Source: Symbiodinium microadriaticum (lineage: Eukaryota > Sar > Dinophyceae > Suessiales > Symbiodiniaceae). Taken from it: a DNA stretch of 64,000 nucleotides. The stretch covers positions 440,082-504,081 of the forward strand of contig LSRX01000421.1 of the NCBI GenBank assembly GCA_001939145.1. The letters run 5' to 3'. Below, piece after piece: positions 23,760-35,639 of the stretch (its first letter is position 1; every line of letters begins with the position of its first letter). The position numbers and the translations under genes were made by a program. Below the pieces are notes generated by a model, which saw only the letters and a program-made list of their open reading frames with translations, was not told the origin of the DNA and made no database searches.

Positions 23760-26400
23760 GGGGCTGGGCAGAGCTTTAGCAAGAAGGCGAAAGCCTCAGC
23801 AGGGACCCCTGCGTTCTCTGCACCTTCCTCGGCCGCAGAAGGCCGATCTGCCTCGCTGTCAGTTCGAGCAGGAGGCGTGTGTTGGTGTAGCCGTGTAGCC
23901 CTTCCGCTTTATCCTTTCTTGGCTGTGGCGCATATGCTGGTACAGCCGCTACTGTTAGAGGAGCCTTACGGTTCCAGCTCTGAGAGCGGAAGCTGCTCCC
24001 TGAAGCCAACACATGTACGGCTGCATACATTGGGCCTGTGCAGATTCTGCCGGCGCCGCTGGCTCACCAGGGACACTTTCTGCGACCGGATCCACTTGCG
24101 AAGCCGATGCCTGCGATGCCTGTGAGGCAAGGACCGGCACGAGACTTGCATCGAAACTGCAGAATCATGTTCATGCCTCGGCTCCCGCTGTCTCAGGAGC
24201 CTATGTCAAGGAGCCACATTTGACACACACTTTCGCCCATTGAACACAATTAAGTCTTCGGCTGCCGAGGAGGGCTCCTGAGCCTCAGCCTGCTGCAAGG
24301 GGAAACTACGACACCGATGCGACACCGATGAAACGCACGGAACGCACCTCGTTGCCGGCTGGAGAAGGCTCAGGGTCCCGTGGAGGCTCCGCTGCCTTGC
24401 GGAAGGTCCCCGCCAGGCCCCGCTCTTGAGACCGCTCGCATCCGCACCGCGTCGTGCCTCGTTTGTCTCTGCCATGGCTGGCACAGTGTGCCTCTGCGAC
24501 GCAATGTGAACGGTGTTGACTGCTCCTTTCTCGAGGCAGTGCTGAGCCACGTACCGTTGCCCCGTGGCTTGGGATGGAGAGATTGAGCCGAAGAGAGCAC
24601 AGGATGAGTTCGTAAACACGGCCCGGGGAAAGCCAAGACGACGGCCAGCTGCAGTTCTGACAGAGTCGCAAAGTGTCGCAACAAGTGTTTTCCGAGCGAC
24701 CTGTGAAACAAGCTCTGCGCTGGCTCGGATCTCACAGTTCGCCCTTCTTTCCCTTGCCTCTCCTGCTGTCTGAAGCACGGCCAGTGTGAGATGCTGTGGA
24801 GTCTGCTAGAGCTGCTAGAGTCGAGATGCCGTGGCCTCGGAGCTTCGCAGCGCCCGGCATCACGGCCTGCGGGGCACTTCTCCGCCTTCGCCGAAAGCGG
24901 ATCCGCCCAGGTGCTACCAAAGTACAGACTTTGCGGAGGATCTCGGAGAACTCGGTGCCGTCCTGAACCGGACATCCGTCAGGTCCAAGTCTTGAGAGTT
25001 TTGACCCCAGGGCCCCAGCCTCCTTCATCTCCACGGCTTGCGCAGCCATCTCTGCACCGTTCCGGCCAACTGTGCTCTCACAGGCAATGAAAACGGCCTT
25101 CTCAGCAACGTCGTGTCCAGGGAAATCTAAGGTCACAAGACTTCAACAGGCCTCATTCCGCACGTGGTAAGTGTCTACATCCCTCTCCGTTGGTCTGAGT
25201 CGCCACAACACCAAGGGATACTGCAGGCGAGAGATGTCTGAGCCTGGTACAGGCGCTCGCTCTGCTCCAGGCACCACACTGGACCTTGCTTGAGCCCATC
25301 CCCGAGCCAGAGCTCTGCTTTCGAAGTGAGCCCCGCGCCGCTGGTGCCGGCATCAGATTCCTCCTGGCCGAAGAAACACACCGGGCGCACCGGGCATCCT
25401 CAAGGTGCTGGGAAGCCCACAGAGGCTGGTGCACATTTTCGTGCGGACCATCCCCTGCAGAGCTGCAAATGGAAGTACGGCTGTGCTGGAGCTTGGCAGC
25501 CAGTCCATTCTCAAGGATCTCTTTTGCAGCTTCCTGATAAGATCCGACGGACATCCGGCTTGGCACCTTCACCAGCCGGGCCTTCTGTCTGTCAGGACAG
25601 GGCGCAAGCATCTGGCGGCACGTGTCGGCGCGAGAGTGCCACGGGCTGCTGCAACTTGTACAGATCAGGAGTGCTCTCAGTTTGAGCGCGGTCTGCACTT
25701 GCCTCGATCATCCAAAAAGCAGCAACTAGAACTGCTCGACGCATGAAAATGCCATGCTAAGAACTCGGCGGTATTAGCATGCCTGGCTCGCTGCAGACAT
25801 TGCGACGAAACACCAAGCGTTTCCCGGCTTCGAGCATTGGGCCTGAATCGGCGTCAAATTCTCGGCCTTCAAGGACTTGGTCGAAGTCGCGCCTTCAGGG
25901 CCACTGAAACTCAGGAGCTCATGACAGTCATTCCCGAACGGCACGTGCTCCCAGTCAAGTCCGACTCAAGGAGCTGCGCTGCCCAACCCGTGCACTGTGC
26001 TGCAGCAGGGCAGCAAGCTATCGTCTTGTCTGCTTCGTCGGCCCTGTGCTGGGTGCTACGTAACAAAGCACGATAACAAGGCCTGGAAGGCGAACGCTGT
26101 AGCGGCCATCGCAGCTTCCAGCACCCTCGCAAAAAAGGTCGGATCACAAGCAGCTACATGGTCCTCTTCCATTGACATTCGGTGCCAAATGCTGGCCTCG
26201 ACTGTTCCTTCAAGCCCATTCAACTTCTGACCAGCTTCACCTGGTGTCTTGAAAGGCTGGCAGCTGTCAGAGTGTAGCGTCAGGAGGCCCGGGCTCGCCA
26301 GGTTTTGGACCTCTGACACAGGTGTGTCTGGGCAGATCACCGTCGTCCTCCGCTGAGAGCCGGGCGCGAACCCTTTGGCCCGGTGCTAACAGCGGAGGCT
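23760..26400. other. Unresolved region with coding-like minus frames
   Basis: Several minus frames look protein-like without matching a family: 25136-25000 (begins VTLDFPGHDVAEK and continues NGAEMAAQAVEMKEAG), about 25550-25480 (GSYQEAAKEILENGLAAKLQ) and about 26190-26080 (WHRMSMEEDHVAACDPTFFA). They probably belong to one or two unknown genes downstream of the PP2C gene. Confidence 0.3.
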
Positions 26401-26494
26401 CCTGCGCCTCATGGCTGGGGCCGTCGGCGCTGTTAGCCGCGCCGGCCTCCTCCGGTGCCCGACCTTTCTTGAGCTCCGACACAAGACAGTTCCT

Positions 26495-29400
26495 TTACTT
26501 TATGCTCAACGAGGGTTTGTAGGGCACCCGGCTGTCCGGAAGTCGGATCAAAATGATCGTCTCGTTGTCTGTTCCTGCCGGGGACGACGTCAAAACCTGA
26601 GTCACTGCCGTGTGCCCCAGCCTTCTTCGATCGGTCTGCCACGTGATGACCTGGCCAGACTTCAATAAACATTAGATACATCCGTCTAGTCTCTTCGCGA
26701 ACCCCGAGCGGCAGACCGAGCACAGCATGCGTGGAGCACTTCCGTCCTTATGCGCGTGCTGAAGCACAGCTCGCGCACATGGCAACCGGTGATACAGGCA
26801 ATGCAGCACACATTCACCAGGCGAAACACGCAATCTGTTCCAAAGGCATCGCATTCTTTAGCCGCGGCCATATAAGATTCGCTATGTCCTCCATGTCCAC
26901 TTGAATACAACATGCTTTGTCTGCTCTAAAAGACGAAATCACGTCTGCGGCCTGATTCGAACAGCGCTCGAACAGGCCGTCGCAAGCGAGGACCAGAAGC
27001 TCTTGCGGCCTCAACTTTTGGGTAGCATCTTGTTGCTAGTCCAGTCCTGACCTCTATAATACCTCACCCTGACAGTGATGGTCTCCTTCCGTCTTTTCGT
27101 GTCCCTTGTTTCATGCGGTCTTCAAACGAAGCTGCCCATCACAACGTAAAGTGTAAGTGGAAGCATAAGCCCGGATTAGTTGAATTGACTGCCCACAGCC
27201 AGCCCAGGGCATGCCCAAAGCTCAAGACCCAAGACATGACTGCTCCCCAAGATCATCGGAGAATCAACCGTCTAAGCATTTTGCATGTTGGTTTGGCGAA
27301 CATGTTCAGGTCGCAGCAAATCTGTCCGAACCTACCCCGGCCGGAGAAAGGCCGACGGTTTTCCGTGGCGCCCACTGACAAGCAGTGAAACAGATCTTGG
27401 CGGTGATCAGATCCATCCCGACTGCGCACATTGCACGAGTCTTTTGTGGGAGCAACCGCCTCCGCCCAAAAAGCTCAACGTGACTTATGTTCAGGAAGCT
27501 GTGTCTCAAACATGACATGAACCTTCGGGACGTGCGCGCCCGTCCGTCACGATGCAGGTGCAAGGTGTCACGTCAAGGCTCTGTAGCTTCCCGGTCAGCG
27601 GCAGCATGGTAATTACTTGCTGTCATCGACATAATGGATTTGTAATGACTTGGACATTCACGAGTTGTAGCATGTTGGAACAAACCGTATGCTGTTTTTG
27701 CACCGCCTCCTCGTCGCAGATCTTGCAGCTTAGAGTCGCAGCACCAAACATGGAATCGTATGAAATGGCACATTCCCAATACGAGCATGCCACCCAGAAC
27801 AAAAAATCTCTCCTTTGGACAGTGTGCCACCTTTGTTGCATTTTTTAACATGGCCCAACCAAGCATGAAACCGTCGCTACGCAGAATCAACTTTCGTGCT
27901 GCACAGAAACAACCGTGCTGTGATGTGCTGTGAATTCAGTTGATCAATAGTTGCCTCCCTGTGAGTTGGTGTGCCCGCAAGGACGGGGCAAGGCACGCTC
28001 GGTGTAGGGATCAACTGGTCTGTGGCGGAACGCAGCAAGTATGAAGAAGAAGCTCGCGCCGGAGGTTGCCCCTGCAGTTTTGAGCGCCATCGGGCACATC
28101 TCTGCGATGGGCCCGGCGGCCTTCGAGAATGTAAATAGGCAATCCAAGTCTAACTCGAGAGGGATCTCCGCCTATGATTGGAGAGCATCGTGAAGGCTTG
28201 GAGGCAGCCTACGTCATAACTGCCACGGTGATAGCAAGCCTGGGTGTGACATCTGCTCAAAACTATGTGTGCGAACAGCCGGTGCCTGACGCGTCTGGAT
28301 GCAGTTGACTCGATCTAGCAACAAGGACAAAACAACCCTTACCCACTTCTCTGCACGTGTACACGGACGGATCCGGCGGAGACCGCAACGCGCATATGGC
28401 AGGGTGGGGGGGTTAGTGGTTTTTGAAGAGGAACAAACACAGGTGGAAGAGGATTTTTGGACGGAGGGAGATCCATGGCTTGCGGAGTTGTGTGGCCTTG
28501 TAACCACACCGTCACATGATCCGATATGGTTGGGCGCCACGACACACTCCAACCACACGGGGGAACTCGCGGCAATAGGGGAGGCATAACGATGGCTTTT
28601 GCGCGCAATCGTACGCCGGAGGTTGGCCATGTGTAATCTATATCCAGTATAAGATTCAGAATATGTGAATGGTGCGGCCACACCACTCTTTCGAGTTCAG
28701 GACAATCTTCCACCAGAGGAAATTGTTGTGTTGCAAGCCTGGTGAGTGTGGTACGCAGGAAATTTCGAGTAGTGTGAAAATACGTTAAGGGCACAGTGGC
28801 AACGAAACGACATTGCAGATGCAATGGCAGCCCGGGGGCCACCAGGACGGGTTTCGCCGCACTGTGTTTGCTGGCTTTAGGAGACCAATGGCGAGCTCGG
28901 GCTGCTTTCTCGGACACGGACGATGGCGGGGGCAAGCAAGGGGGCAGCAAAAAGTCGCGTTCGCCGTGCATCTCACGCCATGTATGACTTGGATAGCAAG
29001 TCCCCGAGCTTAAGGAACACCGGGAGGGCACAGACAGCTGCCTCACTCACCTTGAGCTACAGGCAGAGCGAGAATTCGCTTACAAGTTTCTCAGGGTGGA
29101 AAGCTCGCCGGCCCTGGAAGAACTGTTCAAAAGAGTTGCTGACGGCTCCTTGGCCAGGAGCGAGTTACGCAAGGAAGGGCCGGTGCGGTCGTAGAGGAGG
29201 TGGCCACTGCACTGGCCAAGGAGTGTGACGAGACAGCATTGCAAACACTTGCCAGCGAGCTCGAAGTCGTTTGCAAACGGGGGAACCGTCCATACCGTCC
29301 CGGCTGTTGCACGAAGCGGCACGCAAGGAGCTTAACTGGTGCCTTTACGTTTTCGGGCGGGTGGGCGGTGGCAACTCCCCAAGCTGCGTGGCCCAGTCAC

Positions 29401-32400
29401 CCGTAGACAGGAGAAAGGAAAGAAGGGAGGAGGCAAAGGCAAAGGAGAGAAAAGGGAAGGGCTGCGCGAACTCCAGCGAGACGTTGTCTGGCTGCACATA
29501 CCTGTGTTTTGAACTGCCACGCTGGACGGAGAGACTGCTTGCTGTTTGTGCATGTACAAGATCGTCGTGTTGTCAGCTGTGGGCTGCAAATAGCGTGCTC
29601 TGTCTCATAGTGAAACGCAAGACTGTCGTATTTCTGAAACTGTAGTTGGCAAAAAAGGGGCACGTGAGTATGCCCTTCCCCTCGGGGCTCGTCTGTCCGT
29701 GCGTGGTTTGCGGCTTTTAGCGGGTACATTTCCGTTTCGTGTCCCGGTGCGTGTCCTTTGCGGCGAATGCCCAATTCATCTTTGCTGTCCCCACGGTCGG
29801 GTTCTGTTGTGCTCACTGGTACCGCCCAAGCCGGGATCTGTTGGCTTAGGTGTCACTGATCGAGCTCTTTTTTTAGCCTGTTTGACAAGAACTTGTTTTT
29901 TCCATTCTGATTTGTTTTGGGCGAGATGAAGCCTATCCATTTCTGGGATATGAGCTTGGCGAAGGCATGAGCTGAGCCACTGTGCCTGCTTGAAAGGGCA
30001 TCCAACTTTTGCCTTGTTTCCCTCCACCCAACCAAACATGACCTGCTTCTGCGGAGAGTCGGTTGGAATTCTTGCTACGTGTCCTAGCCACAGGAGACTA
30101 GCCCGTCGCACTGCCATGTCGAAGCTGTCCCATTATACCATGTTTCGCATGATTTCGTTGGTGATTCCCGATTGGCGTAGCTCTTGCAGACGGCACCCCA
30201 AATTGCATCGTCTCCCCATATGTATCATCCGCGGCATGCGGCTGATCTGGTTGGTTTGCCATGAGCGGGTGCGTGAGAAACTCATGAGTGTTCCTTTTCC
30301 GACTGAGTTGAGATCTCTGATCCCGCGTAGAGGTGCTCAGATCCTTACGTTTATACTGTTTGGTGCGTCTCGGCCAAGCTCCTGACATCTCCACCGCCGG
30401 ACTGGCTGCTTTCTGTGCACATCTGTGGGCTTCCGCCGCGTGGCCACCTGTTCCGCCTACAACCCCGAGATGTTTGACCTCTGGAACGTCCCCTAACCAT
30501 GGTACCTCCGTGGGAACTCGCACTGGCCCTCCGTTTTATCCTTATTTATTTTTCCCGCAAAGTCTTCGACTGCACGAACAAAAACGTTTTCTGCTGCTCT
30601 GGCTTCGTTTGCTTCCCCTAGGATGTTGGTGTCGTCGGCATAAGCAAAATCGCCGATGCAAACCCGTTTGATGTTACGCTCTTCCTCTCCGCGATCTGTT
30701 TTGCCTTTGTTGATTTTTCCGATGTTTCCGTCGACCTTGCAGACCCATTCCAAGCCCGGCTGTTGCTGGTGCGATACTGCGTGTCTTCATGTGTCTCCCC
30801 CGTAAACTTCCATGACATAGTGATGGTACACGTTGGAAAGTATTGGTGACACGGGGCATCCTTCCTTTAGGTCGAAGAAGCGGATCAAAAACACCATAGT
30901 GTGAGCTGACTGTGCTGTTTCCTCGAGAATGCTTCTTGTGATATGTTGAACATCCTCCGCCCCTGAACCAGGTCTAAACCGAATTGCAGTGGATTCATCC
31001 AGTGTTGGGTCCACCAAGACAAACTCTTGCCAGCCCACCGATAGCAAATGTGATCCCTCTCCAGGTGTGCTTATCCTTCCACCTTTTTTTGTGCTTCCAA
31101 AAGAGGGACTACGGCGCCTTCCTTCCATGCTTTAGCCCATTGGTCAGACTCGTGTCCGTCCTCCGCTGTGGTGGCCTGCCTCCACGTTTCCGTAAGGAAT
31201 TGAAAAGTTGGTGTTGGGGCTCCGATCCTGACCATGTAAAGTCTTCCGCCGGCATGCCATCCGCTCCTCCGCTTCTCCATTTTCATTTCTCGAAATGCGC
31301 TCTGCATTTCCTCCCACGTAGGCCCTTCGCTCAGTTACACCAGCCCCTTCTATGGACGAAAACTCCAATGGAGACTTGTTGTGGCCTGCTGTTTCCCATT
31401 CCGCGGTTGCTGCTGTTTCCGTGGTTTAATCTGTTTTCTTGCGGCTTCTCATTGTTCCACACATTGTGGTTTCTGGTTTCCTGTGGTTTTCCAGGTTTCC
31501 ACAATTTTTCCTGCAGGTCTTGAATCTTGCGGTTTCTATGGATTTTGCCACAGGTTTCCAACGGTTTCACCATAATTTTACCGTTTTCTATGGCTTCCCT
31601 TGTCTTTTCTGCGTCTTTTGATGGTTTCGCGCAGGCTGGTTTCCTAGTGTCTTTTCTGCGCCTTCCGATGGCTTCGTGTCGGCTGTCGGGTCAAGACACC
31701 GTGACGCAGTGATGTTGCAAATGGCACACCCGTCACAGAAAGATAAACACCAAACAACGGGGGAAGCCGGAGACGTGTCTCGGAAATTGCGACCGAGGCT
31801 GAACAGCAAACATGTGTATGGAGGCCACCGGCCGCAGCCGCTAGTGGATTGGCCTTCTAGGTGCATTCAACCGCATCGTGCCACACAAGTGGAGGAGAGT
31901 GCTGCAGTGAACAAAGGTGTCAGACGGTGACCTCGGCATGCGCGACCAGGCAGAAAGCAGCACAAAAACAGCAATTAATGCAGCCCAGAAGTTGCCCGCT
32001 CGCCGCCCGCAAGGAGGGCCGGAGGGCGTAGCGAACCATCGGCGAGCACACAACAAGTATCGCACTCGATTCGCGGAGCATATATCCAGACCCAGAACAC
32101 CGGCTGGCCGGCTCGTCTGGCTCCACGCACGTGCTGTAGAAAACTGCAGGCATATTCACCCGTTTACCGTAGCCTGGCTGACTTGATTGAGGGGCCGAGT
32201 CACAGCCCGCGCGAAACGATTGAAATGTATGGGCACGTCAGCAACAGCCCAGGGTGGTGGTCAAAGATCCTGACGAGCACGAACGTTGTTAAACCAGCGG
32301 CATGCTTCATGGATTGGTTCAAAAGGGCATTCGTGAAGCCATCATTGCATGCGGGTTCGTCCTACTTGAAACCATTCCGAACCCAGCCTCGCCACAAGAT

Positions 32401-35400
32401 CTCGTTTCGTCGCAACGCCTGGATGTGTCAATAGCTGCTTCCCCCGAGTACTAAAGGTTGGCTTAGTCTCGTGAATGCAATTCAACTTGTGAGGCCTTCA
32501 CAACTGCCATTTGTCTTTGCAACAACGGATGGCTGGTGCTTTTCTTTTCAGCTTGGACAAGCTAGTGATATGTCCTTTTCGTGTAGGATAGAAGTAAGGG
32601 TCAAAACGCTCCTCCACAAATTTTACGGGCAAGCGTGCTTCAGTGCACATGTTTCACTTCAATTTTGATGATGATAGCGGCACAAAGCAGCCAGCACCAG
32701 CAGCCAGCACCAGCATCTGTGAGAGCCAGAAGCTGCGGCTTGCACCCCCGAAGCTTTGAAAAACGCCAAGTCGCTTCCTTCACCTCAGCCACTTCATCCG
32801 GCATGTGGTCGGGGATGCCGGCCCCGCTGATGCCCATTATCGGCGGGACATCATTTGGGTTGGTCAGACGCGGGTGGCCAACTGCACGTTTAGTATCAAG
32901 CCCGACAAGTTTTGACAAGCTGGGAGACAGCCTGTGAACAGAGCCGGCTGGTGCAGAAGCAAACAAACTAATGAGAGCACAGTGAGCTCCATCTGCATGC
33001 CTGCTTGGACACAAGGAAGCAACGATGGCTCAGCAACTTTATGCTGTCGCTTGGAATGTGAGCTGCGGCTGCTGGTGTTGCTGCAGTAGGAATCTGTCGT
33101 CGTGCGCGTTGTGATGTTTCTCTTTCTGCGCTCGTTTTTCCTGTTTTGCTTGCTTTTTGGAAAGCCTGAGTTGCGAGCACGGTCCGTTTTTTGATTTGGA
33201 GGATCCGCACGGGTGTCGAATGTAGCTTCGTCTGCGCCGTGAAGTGTCTTGTGATGATTCCACTCGCGGGAAGTTTTAATGTTGAATTCAAGCATCATGT
33301 CCTCAGCGGTGGGAGATGACAATGCTTCCTTGCAGTAGTTTTGCAAATCTTGAACCAACCTAACCAACCTCGTGCGCACGCTGCTTGAGGATCCTTCCGT
33401 CTCGCTTTCATCCTCCTTGCATCCACTTGGGACTACTGGAGCTGCATGGGTGATGAACTTCCTTTCTCATCATTCCGCGCAAGGAGGACTTCTCATTCTT
33501 TGGAGATTTAGCCGCTCGGCTGGGCATTGTGACAATGCACCCACCTTGCCATCGCCACCTGACTGCAGGCACATTTTCTTGAACCAAAACTGAAGCCAAA
33601 AACTGAGGAACGACTGACCGTGTGGAGGGTTCACTGCAGCATACTCGGTGGGCGCGGCTTGGACGGATGAGTACAGCAGATCGAGGAGAGCAAACTAACA
33701 GCCGTAAATCTGACAAGCTACGCTGAGACATTCTGGTAGCCATGCCGCCCAACATCCCTGGTGGCCACCAAAGGCATATGACAAAACACTGAGGACTGTG
33801 GGATACCTCTGCGGGATACTTTGTGGGTATGGCTTTATTCTGCGGGATGCTCTGGGGTTGGCACTTCCGTGGTCCAGGAAGACTACTCCAGTGATTCTCT
33901 GCGCACTACCCCTGGGGCGGGCATCCAGGGATGCTCTGAGGGATGCTCTGAAGGTTCCAGAACTGTGCACTGCAGAGATGCTCTGCGAGTTTGTGCAGCA
34001 AGTTATAATCTAGCGACCTCCAAGTGCTCGAGGTGCTTTGGCCGTGCTGTTCACATTTGCTCAATGCCGCCAGCTAGGAAGAGCTCCACCGGATGATGCA
34101 AAGTCTACATATTCTGAAGTACTGCAGACGGAGTGATGATCCTACCTTTCCGCGCAGTGTCGCGCGGCAGATGGAATGCCAGCGACAGATTGCCCTTCGC
34201 AATAGGTTCGGAAGAGAGAAAGCTACTACACATGACGGTGCCAGTGCTAGGGCCCTAGCCAGCCACGGAAGGCCGTTCGCGTCACATCTGGATATGCTAT
34301 CACCTCCGTGCCCAAAAAGCATCCGGTCGAGATCTGAAGATCAAACCCAAGTAGTCCCGTCGGCATGCAATGTACACTGCACAAAGCTCGCGCTTTCGCT
34401 TCGGAACCTGCTTTGAAGCAACAAAACTAATGAAAACTGCACGTGTCCATTGCATACCACTCCGATTTTGCGACGTAAGACCGGCCCTCTTGCCTTCTGC
34501 TTCTCAGCCGGAAGGTGTGCCGTCGACTTGTAGTTGAAATCACCAAATGCCTGCGACGTTAGTGTGTTGCCGGCAGAGGCAAAGCTGTTCTGCAGGATTG
34601 CATGTGTGCGGACTCCAGCTAAGCTTCACGCCCTCGAAAGGTTCAGGTTTCCGTCTACACGATGGCAAGGCCCAATCTTAATGACCTGCGATGCAGTCAT
34701 GTTTGCCCAGCAAGGGGGGATCCAAGGGACAGGTGTGACAGGACATGACAGGACTGATGAAAGACAGTTGCCAGTCCCACTCTTGCCGTGCCTTGCCTGG
34801 CCACCAGCTGCCCGGATTCGGTTTCGCTCTATGGGATTTTCAGGTTTGTGATCCTCGGACAGTGCGATGGCCTGGCGTGGGTGGTATTCCATAGTCGTGG
34901 TTCAGATGTGCATCAAAGCGGTCACAATGCCCGGCCTTGCCATCCCGTATGAGAAGAGCACGCGAGTCACCCACATTGCCAACGATTACCTGAAAGCTCT
35001 TCTTTCGCTTGAAGCTCGCAAGGATCTTGCTCCAGCCTCTCGCCCAACGAGGTCCACGGCGGCAGTCACACATGTTGAGCCGCATGCCGCAAACGGGTGC
35101 AGAACACCCGGGAACAGCCACCCGATTCCTCGGGCATCAGGGGCCAAGGCTCAGATCCAAGGTCTAGGTTTAGATCTTGATGGCTCCGGCTCCATGCCTC
35201 GAAGGCCTAAGGCAACTACCCCAGGAACCGCTTCGCAGTTTCTCGTCCAAGCGCGGGAGCGACTGGCGGACGACCTCCACACGTCTTCAAACTCTTGCCT
35301 TTCGCATCTGAGACGTGGCTGCACTTTTCCCATCCCCATGCTGCCTCTGCAAGCACTTCCGCTTGAGACATCTTGCTAGTGTGGAGTCTTCTCCTGCAGG

Positions 35401-35612
35401 CCTTGCACATCAAAAGGCCGTTTCAGACACAAGAAGCACGTGACATGTTCCAGAGCACCTCCATCTCTCGGGTTAAGAGCTTCGAGGCCAAAGTTGAGAC
35501 ATCGCTGCCTCCAGACGATGAGCTTCGTCATGCTACTCGTTCGCTACAACTTTCGAATCGCTGCGCCTCCATGGCCATCCAGCACAGCAAAGAGCAGCGC
35601 ATCTGGCACAAG
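26495..35612 (-). CDS. PP2C-family (PPM) serine/threonine protein phosphatase
   Basis: PP2C enzymes are metal-dependent phosphatases. Exons, 5' to 3' on the minus strand: about 35612-35562 (DALLFAVLDGHGGA), about 35115-35037 (GSTCVTAAVDLVGRE), 34989-34936 (VIVGNVGDSRALL), 34871-34797 (ALSEDHKPENPIERNRI), 34685-34632 (RVDGNLNLSR), 34550-34494 (AFGDFNYK), 34303-34274 (VIAYPDVTRT), 27014-26927 (LLVLACDGLFERCSNQ), 26888-26841 and 26574-26495 (GTDNETIILIRLP, stop at 26495). The core motifs, DGHGG, GSTxxxA, GNVGDSRA, SEDHKP, SRAFGD, ACDG and TDN, are present in the right order; the N-terminal ED metal site is not located. From 34989 to the stop the frame holds through seven introns (162 codons). 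Donors are GC or GA. The intron 27015-34273 is 7.3 kb and full of retroelement debris; the acceptor at 27015 is AAG|TTG, the only one lacking AG|G. Two introns are only 47 and 38 bp. Confidence 0.85.
28339..28850 (+). pseudogene. RNase H domain remnant of a retroelement
   Basis: Plus-strand translation shows HVYTDGSGGDRNAHMAGWG (about 28352-28410), with the catalytic-type Asp of TDGS. After a run of seven G the frame shifts and continues HSNHTGELAAIGEA (Glu site), then YPVYDSEYVNGAA (second Asp) near 28640-28675. It ends with GHSGNE, a further frameshift, and DIADAMAARG near 28790-28840. These are the ordered motifs of a retroelement-type RNase H, broken by at least two frameshifts and stops. 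It is on the strand opposite to both the host gene and the nearby RT remnant, so it is a separate insertion. Confidence 0.65.
29776..31128 (-). pseudogene. Decayed non-LTR reverse transcriptase
   Basis: Minus frames carry, in order, FRPGSGAEDVQHITRSIL (about 31000-30940, the GFR-G-teDai block), KEGCPVSPILSNVY (about 30870-30820, motif B), FAYADDTNILGEA (about 30650-30600, motif C with YADD), EVKHLGVV (about 30480-30455) and RRASLLWLGHVARIP (about 30110-30065, the conserved C-terminal RRL-WLGHv-R block). Motif A is deleted: the frame jumps from the region before it straight to motif B. Frameshifts and stops separate the blocks, so it is dead. A C2H2-like CQLQFQKYDSLAFHYETEH stretch follows near 29680-29620. 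It is unlike the intact element at 54.8-63.1 kb. Confidence 0.75.
31380..31700. repeat. Degenerate GGTTTC(C)-rich repeat patch
   Basis: The plus strand repeats variants of tggtttcc, ggtttctggtttcc, ggttttccaggtttcc and cggtttc at irregular spacing for about 300 bp. It looks like an old degenerate short-unit repeat within the PP2C intron. It is not the TTTAGGG telomere repeat. Confidence 0.55.
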
Positions 35613-35639
35613 CTGCGAGCTCCAAGCTACAAGCAGCTA

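Larger units (their letters stand above)
27015..34273 (-). other. 7.3-kb intron of the PP2C gene
   Basis: Joining the exon ending VTRT (34274) to the exon starting LRPQELLVL (27014) restores the PP2C domain in frame, so the sequence between behaves as one intron with a GC donor. It contains an RNase H remnant (plus, about 28.35-28.85 kb), a LINE reverse-transcriptase remnant (minus, 29.8-31.1 kb) and a degenerate GGTTTCC-rich patch (31.38-31.70 kb). I see nothing else in 27.1-28.3 or 31.7-34.3 kb. Confidence 0.6.
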
